Assembly: GCA_024640955.1 (NCBI GenBank) | Contig: JAHEDZ010000012.1 | Span: 52,248-116,247, forward strand | DNA length: 64,000 nucleotides | From: Oceanospirillaceae bacterium | GTDB lineage: Bacteria; Pseudomonadota; Gammaproteobacteria; Pseudomonadales; Balneatricaceae | Reading direction: 5' to 3' | Shown here: positions 56,798 through 64,000 of the stretch, one piece after another | Layout of the letters: each line of letters opens with the position of its first letter | Position numbering within the stretch: position 1 is the stretch's first letter | Program-made: the position numbers and the translations under genes | Notes under the pieces: generated by a model | The model's database searches: none | What the model was told of the DNA's origin: nothing | The model's input: the letters and a program-made list of their open reading frames with translations, nothing else

Positions 56798-57982
56798 CTA
56801 GGCTTGGGCAACGAATCGCTTATGCAAACGCGTTGTCAAAAAGAGCGTAAAGCTGAGCACCAGCATTGAAGCGCCGATAACCCCCGGCCAACGCCACTCT
56901 GCCCAGAAAGGCTGCAGATAGAAGCCACCAGTACTGGCGCCGACATAGTAAAAGACCAGATAGAGAGAGGACGCACTCGCTTTGGCGTGGATTGCGTTGC
57001 GACTTACCCAGCTGCTCGCAATCGAGTGGCAGAAGAAGAAGCCAAAGGAGTTCATAAAGAAACCAAGCACAATCAACCAGATAGAATCGTTCAAGGTGAC
57101 CAGCGAGCCAAGCATCAGAACGAGAATCCCCAGCGACATCGCACGAGTCTGCGGCAGATAGTCCGCTACTTTACCGGAGATAGCTGAACCGAAAGTACCG
57201 GTCAAATAGGTCAAAAACAGCAGGCCCAGCAGGCTGGCCGGCAGGTGGTAGGGCTCATCGGCGAGTACAAAGGTGATGTAGGAGTACTGATTGATGAAAA
57301 TAAAGAAGTTAAGGCCGCCGATAAGGTAGGCAATAAATAGACTCGGGTTTCTCAAGTGGGCAGTGATTGCCCGCGCCATCGACCCGGGGCGAAGCGGTCG
57401 GGCATCAAAGTGCTGTGATTTGGGTAGAAGCAGCACGAAGATAATCAGGCATAAAGTGCTGACTAGCGCCATCGCGATAAACGCACTGTGCCAACCGAGC
57501 CAATCGCCAACAAACCCACCAATCAAGCGCCCACCTATACCCCCCAAGGTGTTACCACCAATATAGAGCCCTACCGCCAGCGCCAAGGCACGCGGTGCAT
57601 ATTCATCATTCATATAGGCTATGGCGATAGCTGGCAGGCCTCCGAGCATTAAACCCTGGAGTGCCCGTAACACTAGCAGACCCTGATAATTCTGCACCAG
57701 GCTCAGGCCGACACCACAGGCGACAACCCCGGTCAGCGTCAGAATCATAATACCGCGCCGGCCCAGCGCGTCGGATAGTGCGCCGTAGAAGATCAACGAC
57801 AATCCCAAGGTGAGCGTGGTAACTGTGAAGGTCCAGCTCGACTGCAGCGCTGTAACACCAAACTCGCGCGCCAGTGTGGGCAGTAACGGTTGGGTCACAT
57901 AGACGTTAGCGAATATCATGAACGATCCGATACAGAGCGCCAGAGTGGCCCGCCAGTAAGCTGAGCTATTTGCTTCGATCAA
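56798..57982 (-). CDS. MFS transporter, YnfM-like putative efflux protein
   Basis: A 394-residue major facilitator protein with 12 predicted helices. The first is 'ALCIGSFMIFANVYVTQPLL', followed by the family 'LPTLAREFGV', a motif-A-like 'FYGALSDALGRRGIMILTLT' and 'ALQGLMLGGLPAIAIAYMND'. These features fit the YnfM / AraJ-type drug:H+ antiporter branch. The substrate is unknown. It lies upstream of the SDR gene on the same strand with a 53-base gap, so they may be co-transcribed. Confidence 0.85.
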   Translation of the reverse strand: MIEANSSAYWRATLALCIGSFMIFANVYVTQPLLPTLAREFGVTALQSSWTFTVTTLTLGLSLIFYGALSDALGRRGIMILTLTGVVACGVGLSLVQNYQGLLVLRALQGLMLGGLPAIAIAYMNDEYAPRALALAVGLYIGGNTLGGIGGRLIGGFVGDWLGWHSAFIAMALVSTLCLIIFVLLLPKSQHFDARPLRPGSMARAITAHLRNPSLFIAYLIGGLNFFIFINQYSYITFVLADEPYHLPASLLGLLFLTYLTGTFGSAISGKVADYLPQTRAMSLGILVLMLGSLVTLNDSIWLIVLGFFMNSFGFFFCHSIASSWVSRNAIHAKASASSLYLVFYYVGASTGGFYLQPFWAEWRWPGVIGASMLVLSFTLFLTTRLHKRFVAQA

Positions 57983-58084
57983 AGTTCGGTCTTCCTTATT
58001 TTCGGTGGCCGCATCTTAGCGATCTCCACTGTAAAAGTGAAAGCAGTTCGCATATGATCGCGCTACCAAATTTAGGAGTAGGTT

Positions 58085-58366
58085 ATGCTAAACGTAAACG
58101 AATACTTTGACGGCAAAGTTAAATCGATCGCACTGGAATCCGCTAACGGAGCTGTTACTTCTGGCGTAATGGCAGTCGGCGAATACACCTTCGGTACTAG
58201 TCAGAATGAGGTGATGAAAGTGACCCACGGCGAACTGGTTGTGAAACTGCCAGGCTCTGAAGAATTCCAAGCTTACCCAGCAGGCACACAGTTCAACGTC
58301 CCTGCCAACGCATCGTTCGACGTGAAGGTTGCCGTTGAGACTGCTTACCTCTGTTACTATTCATAA
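58085..58366 (+). CDS. ppnP: Pyrimidine/purine nucleoside phosphorylase
   Basis: A 93-residue single-domain cupin of the PpnP (formerly YaiE/DUF1255) family, which phosphorolyses many nucleosides to bases and ribose 1-phosphate. Family features are '[20 protein letters not shown]', '[20 protein letters not shown]', '[10 protein letters not shown]' and '[16 protein letters not shown]'. Length is standard. TAGGAG precedes the ATG. Monocistronic and divergent from the MFS gene. Non-coding repeats follow it. Confidence 0.95.
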   Translation: MLNVNEYFDGKVKSIALESANGAVTSGVMAVGEYTFGTSQNEVMKVTHGELVVKLPGSEEFQAYPAGTQFNVPANASFDVKVAVETAYLCYYS

Positions 58367-58387
58367 GAGTAGCTGACGACCTTTTAC

Positions 58388-58455
58388 AAGAGCCGCTGAA
58401 GGCTCCTCATAAGATCCGCTGAAGGCTCTTCGAAGAGTGGCCTAAGGCTGGCTAG
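58388..58455. repeat. Three imperfect tandem repeats with hairpin cores
   Basis: Units of 22-23 bases begin at 58388, 58411 and 58433 (each starting AAGA and ending near AAGGCT). The first two share CCGCTGAAGGCTC exactly; the third is diverged (GGCCTAAGGCT). The first unit can fold as GAGCC-GCTGAA-GGCTC. They lie in the 311-base gap between ppnP and serA. Confidence 0.6.
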
Positions 58456-58484
58456 CTGTGCATAGTGGCTACAAGCTCTTCATC

Positions 58485-58507
58485 TGAGGCGATCAATGAT
58501 CGCCTCA
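58485..58507. terminator. Perfect palindrome after ppnP, possible terminator without T-tract
   Basis: TGAGGCGATCA and TGATCGCCTCA are perfect 11-base arms around one base (practically a 9-bp stem with a 5-base loop). The downstream AAATAG has no T-run, so it is a weak terminator, an RNA-stabilising hairpin or a protein site. The rest of the gap up to serA (58508-58617) shows nothing recognisable beyond the serA promoter. Confidence 0.45.
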
Positions 58508-58617
58508 AATAGATATTCCCCACCATCGCGACACCCGCTAGATTAAATTTCACTCAATAACGGCTGAGAATATTTCGTCGAATACTGTCGGATAAAATCT
58601 GATCAATTGGGCATTTA

Positions 58618-58626
58618 TGCTATACT
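58618..58626 (+). promoter_or_regulatory. Extended -10 promoter of serA
   Basis: TGCTATACT is an extended -10 (TGn followed by TATACT, 5 of 6). No good -35 is seen, as is common for extended -10 promoters. The serA ATG lies about 50 bases downstream. Confidence 0.55.
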
Positions 58627-58677
58627 CCGCGCCTTAATTTTTTGAGCAATCCCACAGAACGCGGACGATTTTCAGAC

Positions 58678-59910
58678 ATGAGCAAACAAACTTCCCTCGA
58701 TAAAGGCAAGATCAAAATCCTGTTGTTGGAAGGCGTGCACCAGTCAGCCGTGGATACCTTCCACGCTCAGGGCTACACCAATATCGAGTTTCATACCGGC
58801 TCTCTACCGGAAGAGGAGCTACTTGAGCGCATTGCCGACGCGCACTTCCTAGGGATTCGTTCACGTACTCAACTGACTGAAAAAGTGTTCGCAGCCGCTG
58901 AAAAGCTGGTCTCTGTTGGCTGTTTCTGTATCGGTACTAACCAGGTTGATCTCGCTGCTGCCACGCACGCCGGCGTAGCAGTTTTTAACGCACCCTACTC
59001 CAATACCCGCTCGGTAGCGGAGTTGGTCATTGGTGAAGCCATTATGCTGTTGCGTGGCGTGCCGGAAAAAAGCGCAGTTGCTCATCGCGGAGGCTGGCTC
59101 AAGTCGGCAAAGAACTCTTACGAGATCCGCGGTAAAAAACTCGGCATCATCGGCTACGGCAGCATCGGCTCTCAGCTGAGTGTTTTAGCAGAGGGCTTGG
59201 GCATGGAGGTGCAGTTCTTCGATGTAGTTACCAAACTTCCTCTGGGGAACGCTAAACAGGTTGGCACCATGTCTGAACTGTTGGCGACCTCAGACATCAT
59301 CACCCTGCACGTACCAGAGATCCCTTCCACTAAGAATATGATGAGCCAAGCGCAATTCGAACTGATGAAGCCGGGCGCCGTTTTCATCAACGCAGCACGT
59401 GGCACCGTGGTAGACATCGATGCACTCTGCGACGCACTACGCAGCGGTAAAGTACTCGGCGCTGCGGTCGACGTATTCCCAGTTGAACCCCGTAGCAACG
59501 ATGATGAGTTCATCAGCCCACTGCGCGAGTTCGACAACGTTATTCTGACCCCACACGTGGGCGGCTCAACGATGGAAGCGCAGATGAACATCGGCTACGA
59601 AGTGGCAGAGAAGCTGGTGAAGTACAGCGACAACGGCTCATCTATCACCTCAGTGAACTTCCCAGAGGTCGCACTCCCAGAACACGCCAACGCACACCGC
59701 CTTCTGCACGTGCACCGCAACGTTCCAGGTATCCTGTCACAGATCAACAACGTCTTCTCCGACAACCAGATCAACATCGCAGGTCAGTACCTACAGACCA
59801 ACGAGAAAGTCGGCTACGTCGTCATCGATTGCGACGCCGACTACTCCGAAGTAGCCCTAGAGAAACTAGCCACCATCGACGGCACAATCCGCTGCCGCCG
59901 CCTCTTCTAA
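58678..59910 (+). CDS. serA: D-3-phosphoglycerate dehydrogenase
   Basis: A 410-residue NAD-dependent enzyme that commits 3-phosphoglycerate to serine synthesis. Rossmann motif 'LGIIGYGSIGSQLSVLAEGL', catalytic Arg in 'INAARGTVVDIDAL', Glu region 'DVFPVEPRSN' and His in 'ILTPHVGGSTMEAQ'. The C-terminal ACT domain ('RLLHVHRNVPGILSQINNVF') is the serine-feedback site. Length equals E. coli SerA. I placed the start at ATG 58678 (MSKQTSLDKGKIKILLLEGV) because the 12 extra in-frame codons would leave almost no leader after the promoter. The product feeds GlyA, also encoded here. Confidence 0.96.
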   Translation: MSKQTSLDKGKIKILLLEGVHQSAVDTFHAQGYTNIEFHTGSLPEEELLERIADAHFLGIRSRTQLTEKVFAAAEKLVSVGCFCIGTNQVDLAAATHAGVAVFNAPYSNTRSVAELVIGEAIMLLRGVPEKSAVAHRGGWLKSAKNSYEIRGKKLGIIGYGSIGSQLSVLAEGLGMEVQFFDVVTKLPLGNAKQVGTMSELLATSDIITLHVPEIPSTKNMMSQAQFELMKPGAVFINAARGTVVDIDALCDALRSGKVLGAAVDVFPVEPRSNDDEFISPLREFDNVILTPHVGGSTMEAQMNIGYEVAEKLVKYSDNGSSITSVNFPEVALPEHANAHRLLHVHRNVPGILSQINNVFSDNQINIAGQYLQTNEKVGYVVIDCDADYSEVALEKLATIDGTIRCRRLF

Positions 59911-59914
59911 AACG

Positions 59915-60136
59915 GCTATTTCACTATATGAAAACGGTGCTCAGGCACCGTTTTTTTATGTAGGAGATAAGAGCCCGTGCTACCTATCTCAGATCTTGTT
60001 TGCCATGGATGGCAAACACGGAGCGCCCCACGGACGGGTTCACAGCGTTCTGAGATAGGTAGCACGGGCTCTTTACACGCAGGAACCATGGATAAAAGGC
60101 ACGACCGCCTGCTCATATTTCATATAGTGAAATAGC
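59915..60136. repeat. 222-bp nested inverted-repeat element between serA and glcB
   Basis: Three perfect palindromes are nested. The outermost 19-base arms begin GCTATTTCACTATATG (59915-59933) and return at 60118-60136. The middle 24-base arms are AGAGCCCGTGC... (59970-59993) and its complement (60049-60072). The innermost is GTTTGCCAT-GG-ATGGCAAAC (59998-60017), followed by GGAGCGCCCC and GGACGGGTTCACAGCG, a string I associate with dispersed palindromic repeats of marine gammaproteobacteria. The serA terminator lies inside the left part. No protein is encoded. The rest up to glcB (60137-60279) holds only its leader with ACGGGAG at 60266-60272. Probably a MITE-like non-autonomous element. Confidence 0.7.
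59931..59957 (+). terminator. Rho-independent terminator of serA
   Basis: AAAACGGTGC and GCACCGTTTTTTT pair around TCAG-type loop bases, 20 bases after the serA stop. It lies within the nested inverted-repeat element. Confidence 0.92.
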
Positions 60137-60279
60137 ATTTTCCACATCTTAACCCTATGTCTACTTATACTTTGCTACATCTGCGTTAAGGTGTGCGCAA
60201 CATATTAGTGAACCACTTGAGACCGCCCGGAGTATCTGAGCAACTATCTCAATGTGAGAATTTATACGGGAGTAAACAA

Positions 60280-62442
60280 ATGCAACGCACTGAAGTGAAT
60301 GGCCTACAGGTAGCCAGCGAACTCTACAATTTTGTTAACAGCGAAGTTCTGCCGGGCACAGGCGTCGACAGCGACGCATTCTGGGCGTCATTTGCCGACA
60401 TTATCCACGACCTCGCTCCACGTAACCGCGAGCTATTGGCTAAGCGCGACCAGATCCAAGAGCAGATGGACGAGTGGTACCGTGCCCACCAAGGTGGATA
60501 CGACCTCGCTGAATACAAAGCTTTCCTCAAAGAGATCGGCTACCTCGTTGAAGAGGGCCCAGAGTTCCAGATTACTACTTCAAACGTCGATCCAGAGATG
60601 GCGACAATGGCCGGCCCGCAGCTCGTTGTGCCCGTTTCCAACGCACGTTTTGCATTGAACGCTGCGAATGCACGCTGGGGCAGTCTTTACGACGCACTCT
60701 ACGGCACCGACGCAATCTCTGACGAGGGCGGCGCTGAAGCGACTAAAGAGTACAACCCGGTGCGCGGCGCGAAAGTTATCGCCTTCGGCCGTAACTTCCT
60801 TGATGAGTCCGCTCCACTTGCCAACGGCTCACACACAGATGCAACTAGCTACGCAGTGGTTGATGGTGAACTGAGCGTTACTGTCAACGGCGACGCTACC
60901 GGCCTGAAAGATACTGCCCAGTTCTGCGGCTATCGCGGTGACCCAGCAGCGCCCTCAGCAATCCTGCTGACAAACAACGGCCTGCACTTCGAAATTCAGA
61001 TCGACGCTGCTAGCCAGATCGGCTCCGAAGACAAAGCTGGCGTTAAAGATATCGTGATGGAAGCGGCACTAACCACCATCATGGACTGTGAAGACTCAGT
61101 CGCAGCCGTCGACGCTGAAGACAAAACCCACGTCTACCGCAACTGGCTGGGGCTGGTGAAAGGCGACCTGAGCGAAGAGATCAGCAAAGGCGGCAAAACT
61201 TTCAAACGTACTGTAAATGGTGATCGCGAGTACACCGGCAAAGATGGACAGCCAATCGCACTGAAAGGCCGCTCACTGATGTTCGTGCGTAACGTCGGGC
61301 ACCTGATGACCAATAACGCCATCATCGACAAAGATGGCAATGAGATCCCTGAAGGCATCATGGACGGCATGATCACCTCGGCTATCTCTGTTCACGATGT
61401 TAAGCACAACGGCCAGTTTAACAACACTGTGACCGGCTCAATCTACATCGTTAAACCGAAGATGCACGGACCTGTAGAAGTCGCGTTCACTAACGAGCTG
61501 ATGGGTCGTATAGAGCAGACTCTGGGCCTTGCTGAAAACACCATCAAAGTCGGCATCATGGACGAAGAACGTCGCACCACGATCAACCTCAAAGAGTGTA
61601 TCCGTGCGGCAAGCTCACGCGTGGTGTTCATTAACACCGGCTTCCTCGACCGTACTGGTGACGAGATCCATACCTCTATGGAAGCGGGCCCAATGATTCG
61701 CAAAGGCGATATGAAGGCCGCTAACTGGATCGCAGCGTACGAGAACTGGAACGTCGATACTGGTTTGGCTTGTGGCCTAAGCGGTCGCGCACAGATCGGT
61801 AAGGGTATGTGGGCGATGCCGGATCAGATGGCCAACATGCTGGTGCAGAAGATCGGTCACCCGAAATCAGGCGCAAACACTGCATGGGTTCCATCACCAA
61901 CAGGTGCTGTTCTGCACGCACTGCACTACCATCAGGTCGATGTATTCGCGCTACAGAAAGAGCTGGCCAAACGCGAGCGCGCATCTCTAGATGATATCCT
62001 CACTATCCCAGTTGAGCGCAACCCACAGTGGAGCGCTGAAGATATTCAGGCAGAGCTCGATAACAACGCTCAGGGCATCCTTGGTTATGTTGTGCGCTGG
62101 GTAGACTCAGGCATTGGCTGTTCGAAAGTGCCAGACATCAGCGATGTAGGCCTGATGGAAGACCGCGCAACCCTGCGTATCTCCAGCCAGCACATCGCCA
62201 ACTGGATCCGACACGGTATCTGTTCTGAAGAGCAAGTGATGGAAACTTTGAAGCGTATGGCTGAAGTCGTCGACCGTCAGAATGCTAACGATCCGACGTA
62301 CACGCCAATGGCGGGTAACTTCGACAACAGCATCGCCTTCAAAGCCGCTTGTGATCTAGTTATCGATGGCTGCAAGCAGCCCAACGGCTACACCGAGCCT
62401 GCACTGCATGCACGCCGCCTGGAGCTTAAAGCGGCTCAGTAA
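60280..62442 (+). CDS. glcB: Malate synthase G
   Basis: A 720-residue monomeric enzyme that condenses glyoxylate with acetyl-CoA to malate. Motifs include '[20 protein letters not shown]', the metal Glu in '[18 protein letters not shown]', '[20 protein letters not shown]'-type active-site Arg/Glu region (here '[16 protein letters not shown]'), '[20 protein letters not shown]' and '[20 protein letters not shown]'. Length agrees with E. coli GlcB (723). I chose the ATG at 60280, preceded by ACGGGAG; the frame extends 29 codons upstream without support. Monocistronic, ending in a strong terminator. Confidence 0.97.
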   Translation: MQRTEVNGLQVASELYNFVNSEVLPGTGVDSDAFWASFADIIHDLAPRNRELLAKRDQIQEQMDEWYRAHQGGYDLAEYKAFLKEIGYLVEEGPEFQITTSNVDPEMATMAGPQLVVPVSNARFALNAANARWGSLYDALYGTDAISDEGGAEATKEYNPVRGAKVIAFGRNFLDESAPLANGSHTDATSYAVVDGELSVTVNGDATGLKDTAQFCGYRGDPAAPSAILLTNNGLHFEIQIDAASQIGSEDKAGVKDIVMEAALTTIMDCEDSVAAVDAEDKTHVYRNWLGLVKGDLSEEISKGGKTFKRTVNGDREYTGKDGQPIALKGRSLMFVRNVGHLMTNNAIIDKDGNEIPEGIMDGMITSAISVHDVKHNGQFNNTVTGSIYIVKPKMHGPVEVAFTNELMGRIEQTLGLAENTIKVGIMDEERRTTINLKECIRAASSRVVFINTGFLDRTGDEIHTSMEAGPMIRKGDMKAANWIAAYENWNVDTGLACGLSGRAQIGKGMWAMPDQMANMLVQKIGHPKSGANTAWVPSPTGAVLHALHYHQVDVFALQKELAKRERASLDDILTIPVERNPQWSAEDIQAELDNNAQGILGYVVRWVDSGIGCSKVPDISDVGLMEDRATLRISSQHIANWIRHGICSEEQVMETLKRMAEVVDRQNANDPTYTPMAGNFDNSIAFKAACDLVIDGCKQPNGYTEPALHARRLELKAAQ

Positions 62443-62454
62443 GAGAGCAAAGAC

Positions 62455-62484
62455 TAAAAAGCCGGGCAATGCCCGGCTTTTTTA
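62455..62484. terminator. Bidirectional rho-independent terminator after glcB
   Basis: AAAAAGCCGGGCAT-like and ATGCCCGGCTTTTTT arms form a 9-10 bp GC-rich stem with A and T tracts on either side, between convergent glcB and the outer-membrane protein gene. Confidence 0.93.
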
Positions 62485-62500
62485 TGCATAGTCGTTTTGG

Positions 62501-63712
62501 TTAAAAACGAAGTGTCGCTTTCGCACCAATAGCTCTTACATCGTTACCTTCAAGGCGGTTTGACCCTAGCGCTGTGCTTGAGTAGGTTACATCACCCAGT
62601 TTGGTGTAGTTGTAACCAGCTGACAGCTCTAGATCTTCCACTGTGTAGCGCACTCCAAGTGTAAGCCCCCTGTAACCATCGTTTACAGTGAACAGACTGC
62701 CAGTTGTACCGTCACCTGCTTTCTCCCAGTTGTAGCTTGCAGAGACCGCTAAAGAATCATTGATCCGGCGCGCCAGACCAATCGAGTACTCTGTCGAATC
62801 TTCGAATGCAGATGTTGGACCGACCTGACCAAACAGCGCATTCTCAGTGTCAGCAACGCTTAATTGTGAGGAGCTCCACTTACCCTTGTGAATCGACGCG
62901 AGCAATAGGGTGTCTTCCATAATGCCAGTCTGGAAGTTCAAAGTAAGGTATTCTGCGAGTCCGCCTGTGCTGTTCGGTGAACAACTCTGTCCAAGCGCTG
63001 CCATACCACAAGTAGAAGCCATTTTGACGTACGATTTACCCTGGTAAAGAAGCTCAGCTCGCAGTGCAATATCAGGCTTCTCATACGCCACAGCCATAAC
63101 AGGTACGATATCAGATTCTGATGAAACGCTTGCAACAGCAGCATTCGCGCCAGCCGTGGCGCCGGCAGCAGCACCTGCTGCAGCTGCTTGGGCTGGAGTT
63201 GCTCCACGCGCTACAGCAGCAGTCGCTGTAGCTGTGGCAACCGCATTAGCCACAGTGAGTTTAAAAATATCGGCATTAGTAACTTTGAACTTGTCGTAAC
63301 GTGCACCGGCAGTAATGCTAAAACTCTCACTTAGTGCGTAATTCGATAGCAGAGCGACAGAATCGGCGGTCAAATCAACCTTCGGTCCCAGAGCATTTAC
63401 CGAAGCGTTACCACCAGCACCCTGATAATTAATATGAATCGCACCCGAATCATAAGAGGTCAGACCGAACGACAGCTGATCATTCACCTCATAACGCGCT
63501 GACAAATTCGACGCATTACGATCGCCGATCAGTGAGCTTGTTGTACCGAAGTTGTCACCATTAACGGTGAAATCTTTACGCACAGAGCCAAAAGATACGA
63601 GATTACCTTCGTCATACATGAAGGAGGTGTCCAGTCGTGCGTTCTCGAAACCACCTGCCTGAACCTGTGCTGTGGCAAGCGCGACGCTGGCCACGAGAAG
63701 TTTATATTTCAT
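62501..63712 (-). CDS. OmpP1/FadL-like outer-membrane protein with an Ala-rich insert
   Basis: A 403-residue beta-barrel precursor. A signal peptide (KYKLLVASVALATAQVQA) is followed by 'GGFENARLDTSFMYDEGN' and many alternating strands, and the C-terminus is 'AIGAKATLRF', ending in the Phe typical of BAM-assembled barrels. It resembles the FadL/OmpP1 group that passes hydrophobic compounds, though overall similarity seems low. Residues about 160-205 form an unusual Ala/Thr/Val-rich stretch ('VATATATAAVARGATPAQAA' and 'AAAGATAGANAAVASV'), probably in an extracellular loop. ATG 63712 is preferred over a TTG four codons earlier. Confidence 0.75.
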   Translation of the reverse strand: MKYKLLVASVALATAQVQAGGFENARLDTSFMYDEGNLVSFGSVRKDFTVNGDNFGTTSSLIGDRNASNLSARYEVNDQLSFGLTSYDSGAIHINYQGAGGNASVNALGPKVDLTADSVALLSNYALSESFSITAGARYDKFKVTNADIFKLTVANAVATATATAAVARGATPAQAAAAGAAAGATAGANAAVASVSSESDIVPVMAVAYEKPDIALRAELLYQGKSYVKMASTCGMAALGQSCSPNSTGGLAEYLTLNFQTGIMEDTLLLASIHKGKWSSSQLSVADTENALFGQVGPTSAFEDSTEYSIGLARRINDSLAVSASYNWEKAGDGTTGSLFTVNDGYRGLTLGVRYTVEDLELSAGYNYTKLGDVTYSSTALGSNRLEGNDVRAIGAKATLRF

Positions 63713-63869
63713 CAAACCGTCCAATTCTTATCATTTTGCGTTTAGATTGTGTCTGGATATTACATATTTTGTAGCACGTAGACGACATTTGTTTACGATG
63801 TGACATTGAAAACGGCTCATCTTCCGTGAAAGTAACCCAACGCTATCACAGCTTGGCCTGACTGATTCA

Positions 63870-64000
63870 TCACAGAGGGGGATCGACGCGATCGACTGTC
63901 GAGCCATTCACTCGATACCAACCGGCTATTGAGTAGCGGTCCCGCTGAGACGGCAGAACCTCGTGCGGAAACTCCTCACTCAAAAATAGCACCACCGTAC
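63870..64000 (-). CDS. 2OG-Fe(II) oxygenase, C-terminal fragment cut by the window edge
   Basis: The last 43 codons of a gene entering from the right: 'TVVLFLSEEFPHEVLPSQRD' then 'RYSIAGWYRVNGSTVDRVDP'. The His of 'PHEVLP' (iron ligand) and the Arg in 'DRYSIAGW' (2-oxoglutarate binding) are typical for the prolyl-4-hydroxylase-like 2OG-Fe(II) oxygenases of bacteria. The start lies outside the window, so the full length and substrate are unknown. About 155 bases separate it from the outer-membrane protein gene. Confidence 0.75.
   Translation of the reverse strand, partial: TVVLFLSEEFPHEVLPSQRDRYSIAGWYRVNGSTVDRVDPPL

Noticed and set aside
63725..63869. Possible small gene between the outer-membrane protein and the oxygenase fragment
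   Set aside because: No frame with a start, ribosome binding site and protein-like composition was seen; the stretch is probably the promoter region of the outer-membrane protein gene.

Overview
The window is a chromosomal segment of a free-living, respiratory gammaproteobacterium, most likely a marine member of the Oceanospirillales (Oceanospirillaceae-like). This is inferred from gene order and protein character (nrdR-ribDE-ribBA-ribH-nusB-thiL-pgpA, pilMNOPQ-aroK-aroB-damX-gltBD-hemE, priA-argS-SPOR-hslVU-DUF971-ubiE-ubiJ). Nearly all of it is core housekeeping DNA with intact, tightly packed genes. I found no rRNA, tRNA, CRISPR array, prophage or complete insertion sequence.

Layout. (1) 1-9.2 kb is the most accessory part: small unknown proteins, a GNAT acetyltransferase, a putative acid-sugar catabolic cluster (SDR dehydrogenase, amidohydrolase-2 lactonase, enolase-superfamily dehydratase, class II aldolase/adducin protein, MFS permease), a divergent type II dehydroquinase paralogue, a cyclic-nucleotide-binding-domain protein with no HTH, a cytochrome c5 and a frameshifted small gene. 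(2) 9.3-12.2 kb is xseB-ispA-dxs (isoprenoid precursors), translationally coupled. (3) 12.3-18.9 kb holds ribA and the riboflavin/thiamine operon nrdR-ribD-ribE-ribBA-ribH-nusB-thiL-pgpA. (4) 19-27.2 kb: glyA, ettA, a decayed PilZ gene, radA, metY, a beta-carbonic anhydrase, hemE. (5) 27.4-33.3 kb: gltBD, glutamate synthase. (6) 33.5-41.7 kb: type IV pilus alignment and secretin genes pilMNOPQ followed by aroK-aroB and a DamX-like SPOR protein. (7) 41.8-46.9 kb: ponA, malic enzyme, a secreted thermonuclease-like protein, rpmE. (8) 47.1-55.6 kb: priA, argS, an FtsN-like SPOR protein, hslVU behind a good sigma-32-type promoter, DUF971, ubiE, ubiJ. (9) 55.6-64 kb: hemJ, an SDR, an MFS exporter, ppnP, serA, a nested palindromic element, glcB, an FadL/OmpP1-like outer-membrane protein, and the C-terminal end of a 2OG-Fe(II) oxygenase cut by the window edge.

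How the genes work together. Most operons are anabolic: riboflavin/FMN, isoprenoid, heme, ubiquinone, aromatic amino acid, serine/glycine/methionine and glutamate synthesis. Malate synthase G and malic enzyme give two-carbon and C4 carbon flow. The 1.8-7.5 kb cluster looks like an oxidative, non-phosphorylative route for an unknown sugar or sugar acid.

I saw no clearly new multi-gene system. The parts most worth a second look are the acid-sugar cluster with its odd aldolase-like and dehydroquinase-like proteins, the 222-bp nested inverted-repeat element between serA and glcB, a terminator written into the signal-peptide codons of the thermonuclease gene, the sigma-32 promoter whose spacer is a GC-rich palindrome, and two small genes broken by apparent single-base losses.
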